From an uncultured Collinsella sp. (GTDB lineage Bacteria; Actinomycetota; Coriobacteriia; Coriobacteriales; Coriobacteriaceae), in NCBI GenBank assembly GCA_900540935.1, contig UQHW01000003.1, forward strand, positions 45,082 to 109,081: a stretch of 64,000 nucleotides of DNA, given 5' to 3'. Shown here piece after piece: positions 1-10,011 of this stretch. Positions within the stretch are counted from its first letter, which is position 1. The number at the start of each line of letters is the position of its first letter. The position numbers and the translations under genes are program-made. The notes under the pieces are model-generated. The model was not told the origin of the DNA. It ran no database searches and worked only from the letters and a program-made list of their open reading frames with translations.

Positions 1-1320
1 CCGCTGGGCGGCCAGCAGGTTGTAAACAAGCACACAGTGGTCAAGACCAAGACCAAAAAGCTGCCGATCTTTATTACGGCGCTCGCCGGTTGTGCCTGCG
101 GAGCTCTGCTGGTCATTGCGCTTATCATGAGTGGCACGCTCGATATCGGCGGCGGCAAGAACGCCGTGACGGCGGGTGCTTCGGGTTCGTCGACGCAAAA
201 GATCACCATTGACTCCGAGGATACTACGCTGGCCGAGGCCGTTTCTGCCAAGGCGTTGCCCTCCGTGGTTTCCATCACCGCCACTTCGAGCGGCAGCCAG
301 AATGGCTCGCTTTCGCAGTCTGCTGATGAGTCGGACAGCTCGGGCAGCGTCGGCTCGGGCGTGGTGCTCGATACCGAGGGCCACATCCTCACCAACAACC
401 ACGTGGTCGATGGTTACGACCAGTACGTGGTGACCATGGACGACGGCACCACCTATGAGGCCGAGTTCGTGGGCAACGATGCTTCGAGCGACCTCGCCGT
501 CATTAAGCTCAAGGACGCCGACGCCTCCAAGCTCACGCCGATCGAGATCGGCGACTCCTCCAAGCTCAACGTGGGCGAGTGGGTCATGGCGATCGGCTCG
601 CCGTTCGGCAACGAGCAGTCTGTCTCCACGGGTATCGTGTCGGCGCTGTATCGCTCCACGGCTATGAGCTCTACCAGCGGTAACACCATCTATGCCAACA
701 TGATCCAGACCGATGCCGCCATCAACCCGGGCAACTCTGGCGGCGCGCTCGTCAACGACAATGGCGAGCTTGTGGGTATCAACTCGCTCATCGAGAGCTA
801 CTCGGGCTCCAGCTCGGGCGTGGGCTTTGCCATTCCCGTTAACTACGCCAAGAACATTGCCGACCAGATCATCGACGGCAAGACGCCGGTGCATCCGTAC
901 ATGGGCGCTACGCTTTCGAGCGTCAATGCGCTCAACGCCCGCACCAACAAGCTGAGCACCGATAGCGGCGCGTATGTGGCGAGCGTCGTTGAGGACGGCC
1001 CTGCCGCCAAGGCTGGCATTCAGGAGGGCGATGTCATTACCAAGCTGGGCGACGACGAGATTACGAGCGCCGATGGCCTGATCATCGCGCTGCGCAGCCA
1101 CGAGGTGGGCGAGAAGGTCGAGATCACGCTCATGCGCGGCAAGGAAGAGAAGAAGGTCACCGTCGAGCTGGGCTCCGATGAGGAGCTGCAGAACCAGCAG
1201 CAGGACGACAGTTCGACCGACACCGGCAACGGCGGTATTACCGACGAGCAGCTGCGCCAGTACCTGGAGGAGCTGCTGGGCCAGCAGGGCCAGGGTCAGG
1301 GCTACGGCCAGGGTTACTAA
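1..1320 (+). CDS. HtrA/DegP-like trypsin-family serine protease with PDZ domain (5' end outside window)
   Basis: Membrane-anchored extracytoplasmic serine protease of the HtrA/DegQ type, expected to act in envelope protein quality control. The frame is open to the first base of the window, so the N-terminus is probably missing; the first in-window start codon is GTG at 37. Counting from that GTG, a hydrophobic segment lies near residues 9-32. The catalytic triad is visible as His122 (NNHVVDG), Asp152 (SSDLAVIKL) and Ser234 (NPGNSGGAL). A PDZ domain follows (about residues 285-380, VVEDGPAAKAGIQEGDVI). The tail is rich in Gln and Gly. A strong hairpin terminator follows at 1348-1385. Family assignment is firm; substrate is unknown. 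Confidence 0.93.
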   Translation, partial: PLGGQQVVNKHTVVKTKTKKLPIFITALAGCACGALLVIALIMSGTLDIGGGKNAVTAGASGSSTQKITIDSEDTTLAEAVSAKALPSVVSITATSSGSQNGSLSQSADESDSSGSVGSGVVLDTEGHILTNNHVVDGYDQYVVTMDDGTTYEAEFVGNDASSDLAVIKLKDADASKLTPIEIGDSSKLNVGEWVMAIGSPFGNEQSVSTGIVSALYRSTAMSSTSGNTIYANMIQTDAAINPGNSGGALVNDNGELVGINSLIESYSGSSSGVGFAIPVNYAKNIADQIIDGKTPVHPYMGATLSSVNALNARTNKLSTDSGAYVASVVEDGPAAKAGIQEGDVITKLGDDEITSADGLIIALRSHEVGEKVEITLMRGKEEKKVTVELGSDEELQNQQQDDSSTDTGNGGITDEQLRQYLEELLGQQGQGQGYGQGY

Positions 1321-1347
1321 CGAGCCATTTCGCACATGCCGAAGCCA

Positions 1348-1385
1348 GAGGGGCTGTCCCATCAACGCGAGACAGCCCCTCTTTT
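1348..1385 (+). terminator. Rho-independent terminator after the htrA-like gene
   Basis: An 11-bp perfect stem (1348-1358 with 1371-1381, GAGGGGCTGTC) closes a 12-nt loop and is followed by TTTT. It lies 28 bases after the stop codon. Confidence 0.85.
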
Positions 1386-1456
1386 CGTACCGATCCCTTG
1401 GGGACGGAGGAAAACGGATCACTTGTGGCTGGCAAGAGGCCTGGTTCGTAATGGTC

Positions 1457-1659
1457 TGGACAGTTAGTTCAGATACGTATAAATCTGGGGCAGCTTGGGA
1501 TGCGTTTTGAGCAATTTTTGATTGGGATGGGGTTTGAATGGGTGTTTGGGAGGGCGAGCGGGACGTTTACATGGTCTCAGGGAGCCCATATTAGTTGAAA
1601 CAGGGGTGTTCGTGCCTAATCCAGCTCTAGGATTTATACGTATCTGAACTAACTGTCCA
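1457..1659. repeat. 203-bp element with perfect 29-bp terminal inverted repeats (MITE-like)
   Basis: Bases 1457-1485 and 1631-1659 are exact reverse complements (ends TGGACAGTTAGTTCAG) separated by 145 bp with no convincing gene. It fills most of the space between the htrA terminator and ligA. The architecture fits a miniature inverted-repeat transposable element, or a foldable transcript. No transposase or clear target-site duplication was found. Confidence 0.6.
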
Positions 1660-1695
1660 CCCCAGTCTGGCGGCTGCCGATTCGGTGCGGTTTGA

Positions 1696-3996
<2,301 letters not shown>

Positions 3997-4002
3997 TGAT
4001 TT

Positions 4003-4036
4003 GTTGAGGAACTGCGCAGAGGCTCAGTTCCTCAAC
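4003..4036. terminator. Stem-loop between convergent ligA and the 4032-4430 gene
   Basis: A 12-bp perfect stem (4003-4014 with 4025-4036, GTTGAGGAACTG) closes a 10-nt loop. There is no clear T-run on either side, so a terminator role is inferred from position between converging genes. The right arm just overlaps the 3' end of the minus-strand gene. Confidence 0.5.
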
Positions 4037-4430
4037 ATCTCCTTATAGTGTTTGCCTGTTCAATTTCGATATCGTTTCCCTCGTATGATCCAGATGCGTC
4101 TACCGACTCAAAGCGTGAGTAGGAAACTCTTGTCCCAACTTTGATTTGGGAAAGCTTGTCTTTGATTCGGCCAGATGAGGGGAATGTAATCCGGGTTTGC
4201 TTTCCAGCGTCGGTGTAGCGGGGACTGTTGTCTGTTTGGATTACGAGTTCCGTTCCCTCAATAGAATGAACGCTGCCGGCTCCAAAGACAAGGTAATCAT
4301 CTCCTCCGCTATAGCGGGCTCTATCTGTGCATGAAGAAACGGATGCAAACATAGCGAAAATCACCAATATCGTAACCAGGGCAAAGGCCGTGGTGCCATA
4401 GCATTTTGATGGTGCCATCCGGTCTACCAA
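4032..4430 (-). CDS. Putative lipoprotein of unknown function
   Basis: I do not recognise a family. The 132-residue product has a hydrophobic N-terminal segment (about residues 11-32) ending in VSSC, which fits a degenerate lipobox, so a lipid-anchored exported protein is likely. The rest is polar, with a beta-rich look (VHSIEGTELVIQTDNS). The start may be TTG at 4430, overlapping the stop of the upstream gene by 7 bases, or ATG at 4418. The tight coupling suggests co-transcription with the Tat-exported papain-like protein upstream. Base composition is clearly more AT-rich than the neighbours, which hints at transfer of this pair. Confidence 0.6.
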   Translation of the reverse strand: MVDRMAPSKCYGTTAFALVTILVIFAMFASVSSCTDRARYSGGDDYLVFGAGSVHSIEGTELVIQTDNSPRYTDAGKQTRITFPSSGRIKDKLSQIKVGTRVSYSRFESVDASGSYEGNDIEIEQANTIRRC

Positions 4431-5596
4431 AAGACTGTTCCGTTCAATTTGACCATATTGGGCGTTGCATAGTTAATCGCTCGGGGATAAGTGTTCCATC
4501 CGTCGAATACTTCGAGCCACTGCAGTTCGATGCCAGAGCTTCCATTATGCCCAGTAAAATAGCCAGTTACCGTGACTGTATGACCTGATAGCTCGACGGA
4601 TCCTTCACTGTTTCGGCTGTTGATCCACATATGATACAAGCCGATATTCCCTTGATCGATAGTTGCTCTGTACTGAGCGAATTGAGGCTGATAACCGAAA
4701 AATTGAGTATTAAGTGCTCTACCCTTTTGAGCGGCAAGACTTTTAAACGGAACAATTCCATCTGGGATGATCGTGCTTCCGTACTCGACGCCCTGATCAT
4801 TGGTCTTATACGTTGTTGTGCCAGTGACGTTCCATATTTCTTTATAATAATCGGGATTAAATTGATTAGCGTTTGAACTGGTGAGACCGTAATGCATTGA
4901 TACAGCGTACAAGGCAGAAACGACGCATGCATACTTATTAGTGCGGGCTTCAACTAATGATTCCGAGACTCCTCGGAACGGTATTCCGTTTAAATCGTCT
5001 ATTTGGAAATGCAACATCAAGTCATCTTCATTGATAATGACTGCATCCCATGAAGTTGGGTTATTGCTTTGAGGTGCTATACCCTTTTCGGTGACAATTG
5101 GGACAGACCGTATATTGTTATAGTTGGTTACACAGTCTCTAGTTCCTGGCACCAAAGTTCCATATTCAATATCGTTGTACGAAATTAGTACGGTTGGGTT
5201 TGTGGCCTGTTGGCCGGAATAAGTTGAAATGGCGTTTGATAGAGAAGCTGAAATCGGGAGAATGGTATCGCCGAGGGTTATCTCCTTCAGAAGCCCAGGA
5301 TATGATGCGTCAAGTATTAAATAACCGTAAGGGCTTCCTTCCCTTGTGACACTGATTTCATAGCCACAGATAAGGCCGATTTGTTGGCATACGGGAACGA
5401 TTTGCTCGATCTCTAAGTTCGCGGATCCGTCGACGATGGGCAACAGGGAAAGCGCGTAGTCTTGTGCTAGGTCTGATGTAAAAGCGACGGATGAGTTTGA
5501 GTCGGCAGCGAATACTCTTGTTGGGCGTGACGCGGATAAGCCGATGATCGAGGCTAGGCCGAGAAGAAACGAGCGACGTGATTGAACTCTGGGCAT
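4424..5596 (-). CDS. Tat-exported papain-like (C39/C10-type) putative cysteine peptidase
   Basis: The 390-residue product begins with a twin-arginine signal (SRRSFLLGL) and a likely cleavage after VFA near residue 30, so export in folded form is predicted. A mid-protein Cys224 in KYACVVSALYA starts a helix-like stretch. His339 sits in SGHTVTVTGY, and an acidic or aromatic turn follows (EVFDGW). This Cys-His spacing and order matches the papain-like fold of C10/C39-type peptidases. Peptidase activity is therefore inferred, not certain. It could be an inactive or self-processing relative. It heads a two-gene unit with the lipoprotein. AT-richer than flanking genes. Confidence 0.6.
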   Translation of the reverse strand: MPRVQSRRSFLLGLASIIGLSASRPTRVFAADSNSSVAFTSDLAQDYALSLLPIVDGSANLEIEQIVPVCQQIGLICGYEISVTREGSPYGYLILDASYPGLLKEITLGDTILPISASLSNAISTYSGQQATNPTVLISYNDIEYGTLVPGTRDCVTNYNNIRSVPIVTEKGIAPQSNNPTSWDAVIINEDDLMLHFQIDDLNGIPFRGVSESLVEARTNKYACVVSALYAVSMHYGLTSSNANQFNPDYYKEIWNVTGTTTYKTNDQGVEYGSTIIPDGIVPFKSLAAQKGRALNTQFFGYQPQFAQYRATIDQGNIGLYHMWINSRNSEGSVELSGHTVTVTGYFTGHNGSSGIELQWLEVFDGWNTYPRAINYATPNMVKLNGTVFW

Positions 5597-5704
5597 AATG
5601 TCTCCTGCCTATGGGGGGCAATATGCTGTCATTTTATTTGCTACAAAATACAATCTAATTCGGATTAAGGTAAATGGATGGAATTGCTCGATAAATGGTA
5701 GTGA

Positions 5705-6548
5705 TTAGCGGACCGGTATCGCGATCCTCGTCACATACGCTCCCGGGTCGTCGCTGATGATGTCGTCGATGAGGGCGATTTCGCGCGAGGGACCGGCGGG
5801 GGACAGGTCGCGCTCGTGCATGTAATCGAGTAAGCGCTCATAGCGCGGGGCCGCCTGACCGTGCGTGCCGCGGAAGCTGACCGTCAGACACCGCGCGGCG
5901 GGACGTACTTCGACATCGCCCAGGTAGGTAATCGTCCGTGTCATCCAGCAGCAGAAAGACTTCGTCGTAGCCGTCAAAGTCGCCGGCGGCCAGGCGTTCG
6001 GCGCTAATCCCAACGCCCAAGTTGCCCAGGAAGACAAAGGTCTCGTGCTGGCCCTTCTGCAATTGACGAATCTGCCACTCCAGCGCATAGGCGTCGGTAG
6101 GGTTGACGCGTTCGCGCAACACGGCGCAGCGAAGCTCGGGCGCATCGATTGTGCAAATGCTATCGAGCTCGGTGTTCAAGGCATCGTGCAGCAGCGCAAG
6201 CCGGTTATCGATCTTACGCGACACGCGCTCCAGCTCGCGGCGCTTGCGCTCGATGAGCTCCTGCTGCTGAGCCAGCTGCCGCTGCATAAGGTTCACATCG
6301 CGCGTGGTCACAAACTCGCGGATTTGTGCTAACGGCAAGTTGAGAACGCGCAGGTGGCTGATGGTGTTGAGGGTGGAGAGCTGCCGCGATCCGTAGTAGC
6401 GGTACCCACTTGCCGGATCGATGTGCGCCGGGTCCAGCAAGCCCATCTGCTCGTAATGACGTAGCGTCCCCACGCTCAGGTTAAACAGGCGCGCCACCTC
6501 GCCAATGCGGAGCAGGCCCTCAGTATGTTCACTTGGCGTGTCGGTCAC
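5705..6548 (-). pseudogene. MerR-family regulator with GyrI-like effector domain, interrupted by a 4-bp duplication
   Basis: The N-terminal MerR helix-turn-helix is intact (LRIGEVARLFNLSVGTLRHY), followed by a long coiled coil and the start of a GyrI-like small-molecule binding domain. At 5922-5929 the tetramer AGGT is repeated in tandem (ACCTACCT on the coding strand). This shifts the frame after the residues LLLDDTDDY: the original frame ends with about 20 unrelated residues at 5838. The correct C-terminus (YLGDVEVRPAARCLTVSF onward to 5705) continues in another frame. Deleting one AGGT would restore a protein of about 280 residues. The gene lies 78 bp downstream of a MATE exporter whose promoter carries a MerR-type dyad, so it is the likely regulator. 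A sequencing error cannot be excluded. Confidence 0.8.
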
Positions 6549-6626
6549 AGGACCGCTCCTTTCAATGGGGTCGGGGAGGGGCGCCGAGGTCGTGCGGCGC
6601 GGCCGTCGTATGACACAAACGATCCG

Positions 6627-7973
6627 CTACGCTGCCAACTTGTCAAAAGCTCCGCGGCGGTTGAGCACGGTAAACGCGACAACACAGATGACCGCCGACA
6701 AAATCGATCCGCACGGCGAAGCGATGCCCATGGGAAACAACGTATCGGAATAGGCGTTCGACAGCAGCCACGCGCCCGGCACGCGAATGAGTGCCACGGC
6801 CAGCACGTTGTGCGCAAAGCCGATGTAGCTCTTGCCGTATGCAGCGAAAAAGCCACTAAAGCAAATGTGGATGCCGGCAAAAATCGCGTCGAAAATGTAG
6901 CTGCGCATATAGCCGGTACCGGCCGCGACGACCGCGGAGTCCTTGGCAAAAAAGCCGATAAACGCCGGTGCCACCAGCCACATCAGCACCGTGATCAGGC
7001 AGCCATACACCACCGAGATCGTCATGGCGTCTTTGAGCACCTGACGTGCGCGATTGCCCTTGCCCGCGCCGGCGTTTTGTGCCGTGAGTGCGCTGACGGT
7101 GGCACCCATGGAACTCGGCACAATGAACAAAAAGCTGATCATCTTTTCGACCAGGCCCACGGCGGCGGCGTCGACGAGCCCTCGGTGGTTGGCGATGACG
7201 GTGATAAACATAAACGCCACCTGGATGCAGCCGTCCTGCACGGCCACGGGCACGCCGATCTTAAGAATGCTGCCGAGCACCTCGGGCTGGGGGCGCAGGT
7301 CGCTGCGCTTAACGTGGATGTTCGTGCGGCGGCTCTTGAGCCACACGAGCGCGAGGGCAACGCTGGCCGTCTGTGCGGTCACCGTGCCGAGTGCCGCGCC
7401 CACGGGGCCGAGTCCCATGTGGCCAATAAGCAGAAAATCGAGCGCGATGTTGATGACGCACGCCACGCCGATCACGTACATGGGCGAGCGCGAATCGCCC
7501 AGGCCGCGAAAGATGGCCGAAAGGATGTTGTACGCGGCGATGCACGGAATGCCGATAAAGCAGATGCGCAGGTAGGCGGCGGTGCCCTCGACCGCTTCGG
7601 CCGGCGTGCCGATGAGCGCCACGATCTGCGGGCACAGCGCGAGCAAGAGCGCGGCCAGCACCACCGAGACACCCATAAAGAGCGTGATGGTGTTGCCGAT
7701 GGCGGCCTCGGCGCGGTCGAAGCGGCGTGAACCCACGGCGTGGCCGACGATGACGGTCGTTCCCATGGCCAGACCTACGAGCGTCACGGTAATGATATAG
7801 AGCGTCTGCGCGCCGTTGCCCACGGCGGTGATGCCGGCGGCGCCGCTAAACTGCCCGATAAAGTACAGGTCGGCCATGCCGTAGAGCATCTGCAAAAAGT
7901 ACGAGAGCATATAGGGCAGGGCGAAGACCGCGATGGTCTTGAGGACATTACCGCGTGTGAGGTCGTGTTCCAT
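6627..7973 (-). CDS. MATE-family multidrug/cation efflux transporter
   Basis: Predicted Na+- or H+-coupled exporter of cationic drugs in the cytoplasmic membrane. The 448-residue protein has the length and repeated hydrophobic pattern of twelve helices, with MATE features such as the N-terminal ALPYMLSYFLQMLYGMADL segment and internal two-fold similarity. ATG at 7973 (MEHDLTRGNVLKT) is preferred because family similarity begins there; longer in-frame starts add unlikely residues. The promoter at 8014-8044 holds a MerR-type operator, and the frameshifted MerR gene follows, probably in the same transcript. Confidence 0.9.
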   Translation of the reverse strand: MEHDLTRGNVLKTIAVFALPYMLSYFLQMLYGMADLYFIGQFSGAAGITAVGNGAQTLYIITVTLVGLAMGTTVIVGHAVGSRRFDRAEAAIGNTITLFMGVSVVLAALLLALCPQIVALIGTPAEAVEGTAAYLRICFIGIPCIAAYNILSAIFRGLGDSRSPMYVIGVACVINIALDFLLIGHMGLGPVGAALGTVTAQTASVALALVWLKSRRTNIHVKRSDLRPQPEVLGSILKIGVPVAVQDGCIQVAFMFITVIANHRGLVDAAAVGLVEKMISFLFIVPSSMGATVSALTAQNAGAGKGNRARQVLKDAMTISVVYGCLITVLMWLVAPAFIGFFAKDSAVVAAGTGYMRSYIFDAIFAGIHICFSGFFAAYGKSYIGFAHNVLAVALIRVPGAWLLSNAYSDTLFPMGIASPCGSILSAVICVVAFTVLNRRGAFDKLAA

Positions 7974-8013
7974 GGGCGGGACTTTCTGGCTTGGTTCGTT
8001 TACGTACCAGTGT

Positions 8014-8044
8014 AGTGAAAACCCTACAACGATTGTAGAGTCAA
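8014..8044 (-). promoter_or_regulatory. MerR-type promoter with dyad operator for the MATE operon
   Basis: On the minus strand a -35 TTGACT (8039-8044) and a -10-like TTCACT (8014-8019) are separated by 19 bp, the long spacer typical of MerR-activated promoters. The spacer is a dyad: CTACAA CGA TTGTAG at 8024-8038, extending to 21 bp (8021-8041) with two mismatched positions. Confidence 0.7.
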
Positions 8045-8163
8045 GGTCCATGTAGCCGGTGGGGCGAAAAAATCGCGCCCACAATCATTTCCATTTGAAT
8101 ACGGTCGCGCGCCGCGCGGGCTTAGCGCCTGCGCTAGCCTTGCAGAAATCGATTTCGGAACAC

Positions 8164-8191
8164 TTGACACTATCGCTCGGCGCGCAATAAT
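8164..8191 (+). promoter_or_regulatory. Sigma-70-type promoter for the ABC exporter pair
   Basis: TTGACA (8164-8169) and AATAAT (8186-8191) with a 16-bp spacer, about 40 bp before the GTG start of the first ABC gene. Confidence 0.65.
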
Positions 8192-8232
8192 ACGTGCGTT
8201 TGCGAACAACGTTTGATGGGGGATGAACCTGC

Positions 8233-10011
8233 GTGCGCAATCTCAAAATCTTGTTTTCCTATTTGGGGGCATACCGTCGCGATGCCATACTCGGCGTGAT
8301 GTTCGTCTCGGTCGAGACCGCGCTTGAGCTGTTTATCCCGGTCATCATGGCCAATATCATCGACGTGGGCGTGCCCACGGGTGACGTTAACTACATGCTG
8401 CTGCAGGGCGCGTTCATGATCGTGTGTGCCGCGTTTTCGCTGGTACTGGGTTTGGGTTACGCGCGCACGTCCGCCCGTGTCGCATCGGGCCTGGGCGCTA
8501 ACCTGCGCGAGGCCGAGTATCGCAAGATCCAGACGCTCGCCTTTGGCAACCTGGACAACTACGACGCCAGCTCGCTTGTCACCCGCATGACCACCGACAT
8601 TACCGTTATCCAAAATGCCATCGGCAACGGTTTCCGTCCCATGGTGCGTGGCCCCATGACCCTCATTGTCGGTCTGGTTTATGCCTTGGTGTTGTCGCGC
8701 CCACTCGCCACGGTCTTCGCGATCATTCTGCCCGTGCTGGCGATTGTGCTGGGCGTTATCACCTACCGCGTGAGCCCGCTCTACCGCCAGCTGCAGACCT
8801 CGATGGACCACCTCAACGGCGTGGTGCAGGAGGACCTCACCGCCGTGCGCGCCGTCAAGGCGTACGTGCGCGCCGAGCACGAGGAGGCCAAGTTCGACAC
8901 CGTCAATACCGAGCTCGCGCACACGGCTACGAAGACTTTCGGCAACGCCGTGCTCAACCTGCCGGTGTTTCAGCTGTCGATGTACGTGGCCGCCATCTCC
9001 ATCCTGTGGATCGGCGGGCGCATGATTATCGCCGGCGAGCTGGGCGTGGGTTCGCTCACGGGCTTTATGAGCTACGTGCTGCTGATCATGAACTCGCTCA
9101 TGATGATCTCCAACGTGTTTTTGCTGCTCACGCGCGCGCTCGCCAGCGTGGAGCGCATCTCGCGGGTGATCGACGAGCAATCGCTCATCCAGGCCCCCGC
9201 GGCAGACGCGGCTGTGCGCGAAGTGGCCGACGGAAGCGTCGAGTTCCGCGACGTGTCGTTTAAGTACCGCGCGGATGCTGCCGAGGACGTGCTCGAGCAT
9301 ATCGACCTTCGCATCGAGCCGGGCTCCACGGTGGGCGTGCTCGGCGGCACGGGCTCGGGCAAGAGCTCACTCGTGCAGCTCATCGCGCGCCTGTACGACG
9401 CGACCGAGGGCGTCGTGCTCGTGGGCGGGCGCGATGTGCGCGACTACGACCTGGCCGCTCTGCGCGATGCCGTGGGCATTGTGCTGCAAAAGAATGTGCT
9501 GTTTACGGGCACCGTGCGCGAGAACCTGCAGTGGGGCGCGCTCGATGCCACCGACGAGGAACTGCTGCGTGCTTGCCGTGCGGCGTGTGTGGACGAGTTC
9601 CTGGACCGTATCGGCGGGCTGGATGGCGAGCTGGGCCAGGGCGGCGCCGGTGTTTCGGGCGGGCAGAAGCAGCGTCTGTGCATCGCGCGTACGCTGCTCA
9701 AGCATCCGCGCGTGCTCATTTTTGATGACTCGACCAGCGCGGTCGATATGGCGACCGACGCCAAGATCCGCGAGCACATCGCGCAGATTCCTGATACGAC
9801 CGTGATCATCATCGCCCAGCGCATCGCGAGCGTGATGGATGCCGATCGCATTGTCGTGCTGGACGACGGCCGTGTCCATGGCGTGGGCACGCACGAGGAG
9901 CTGCTGGCGGGTGACAACATCTACCAGGAGATTTACGCCTCGCAGATGGAGTTCGCGGGGGATACGACCGCAGATGCCCTGACCCGAGAAGGGGGTGAGC
10001 TCCATGCCTAA
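8233..10011 (+). CDS. ABC exporter half-transporter, degenerate-site subunit
   Basis: Type IV ABC exporter subunit (592 residues): six-helix transmembrane domain (about 1-310) fused to a nucleotide-binding domain. Walker A GGTGSGKSS is near residue 371 and the signature VSGGQKQR near 474. Walker B reads LIFDDSTSAVD, with Asp in place of the catalytic Glu, the usual mark of the degenerate site in heterodimeric exporters such as TM287/288. The GTG start at 8233 follows a GGGGG-containing site. The stop overlaps the next gene by 8 bases, so the two subunits are translationally coupled. Substrate is probably a drug or lipid; this cannot be read from sequence. Confidence 0.93.
   Translation: MRNLKILFSYLGAYRRDAILGVMFVSVETALELFIPVIMANIIDVGVPTGDVNYMLLQGAFMIVCAAFSLVLGLGYARTSARVASGLGANLREAEYRKIQTLAFGNLDNYDASSLVTRMTTDITVIQNAIGNGFRPMVRGPMTLIVGLVYALVLSRPLATVFAIILPVLAIVLGVITYRVSPLYRQLQTSMDHLNGVVQEDLTAVRAVKAYVRAEHEEAKFDTVNTELAHTATKTFGNAVLNLPVFQLSMYVAAISILWIGGRMIIAGELGVGSLTGFMSYVLLIMNSLMMISNVFLLLTRALASVERISRVIDEQSLIQAPAADAAVREVADGSVEFRDVSFKYRADAAEDVLEHIDLRIEPGSTVGVLGGTGSGKSSLVQLIARLYDATEGVVLVGGRDVRDYDLAALRDAVGIVLQKNVLFTGTVRENLQWGALDATDEELLRACRAACVDEFLDRIGGLDGELGQGGAGVSGGQKQRLCIARTLLKHPRVLIFDDSTSAVDMATDAKIREHIAQIPDTTVIIIAQRIASVMDADRIVVLDDGRVHGVGTHEELLAGDNIYQEIYASQMEFAGDTTADALTREGGELHA

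Noticed and set aside
6525..7730. Long open frame (401 codons) on the plus strand
   Set aside because: Fully antisense to the MATE gene, low-complexity His/Arg/Asp-rich product, no ribosome site. It is a GC-skew shadow.
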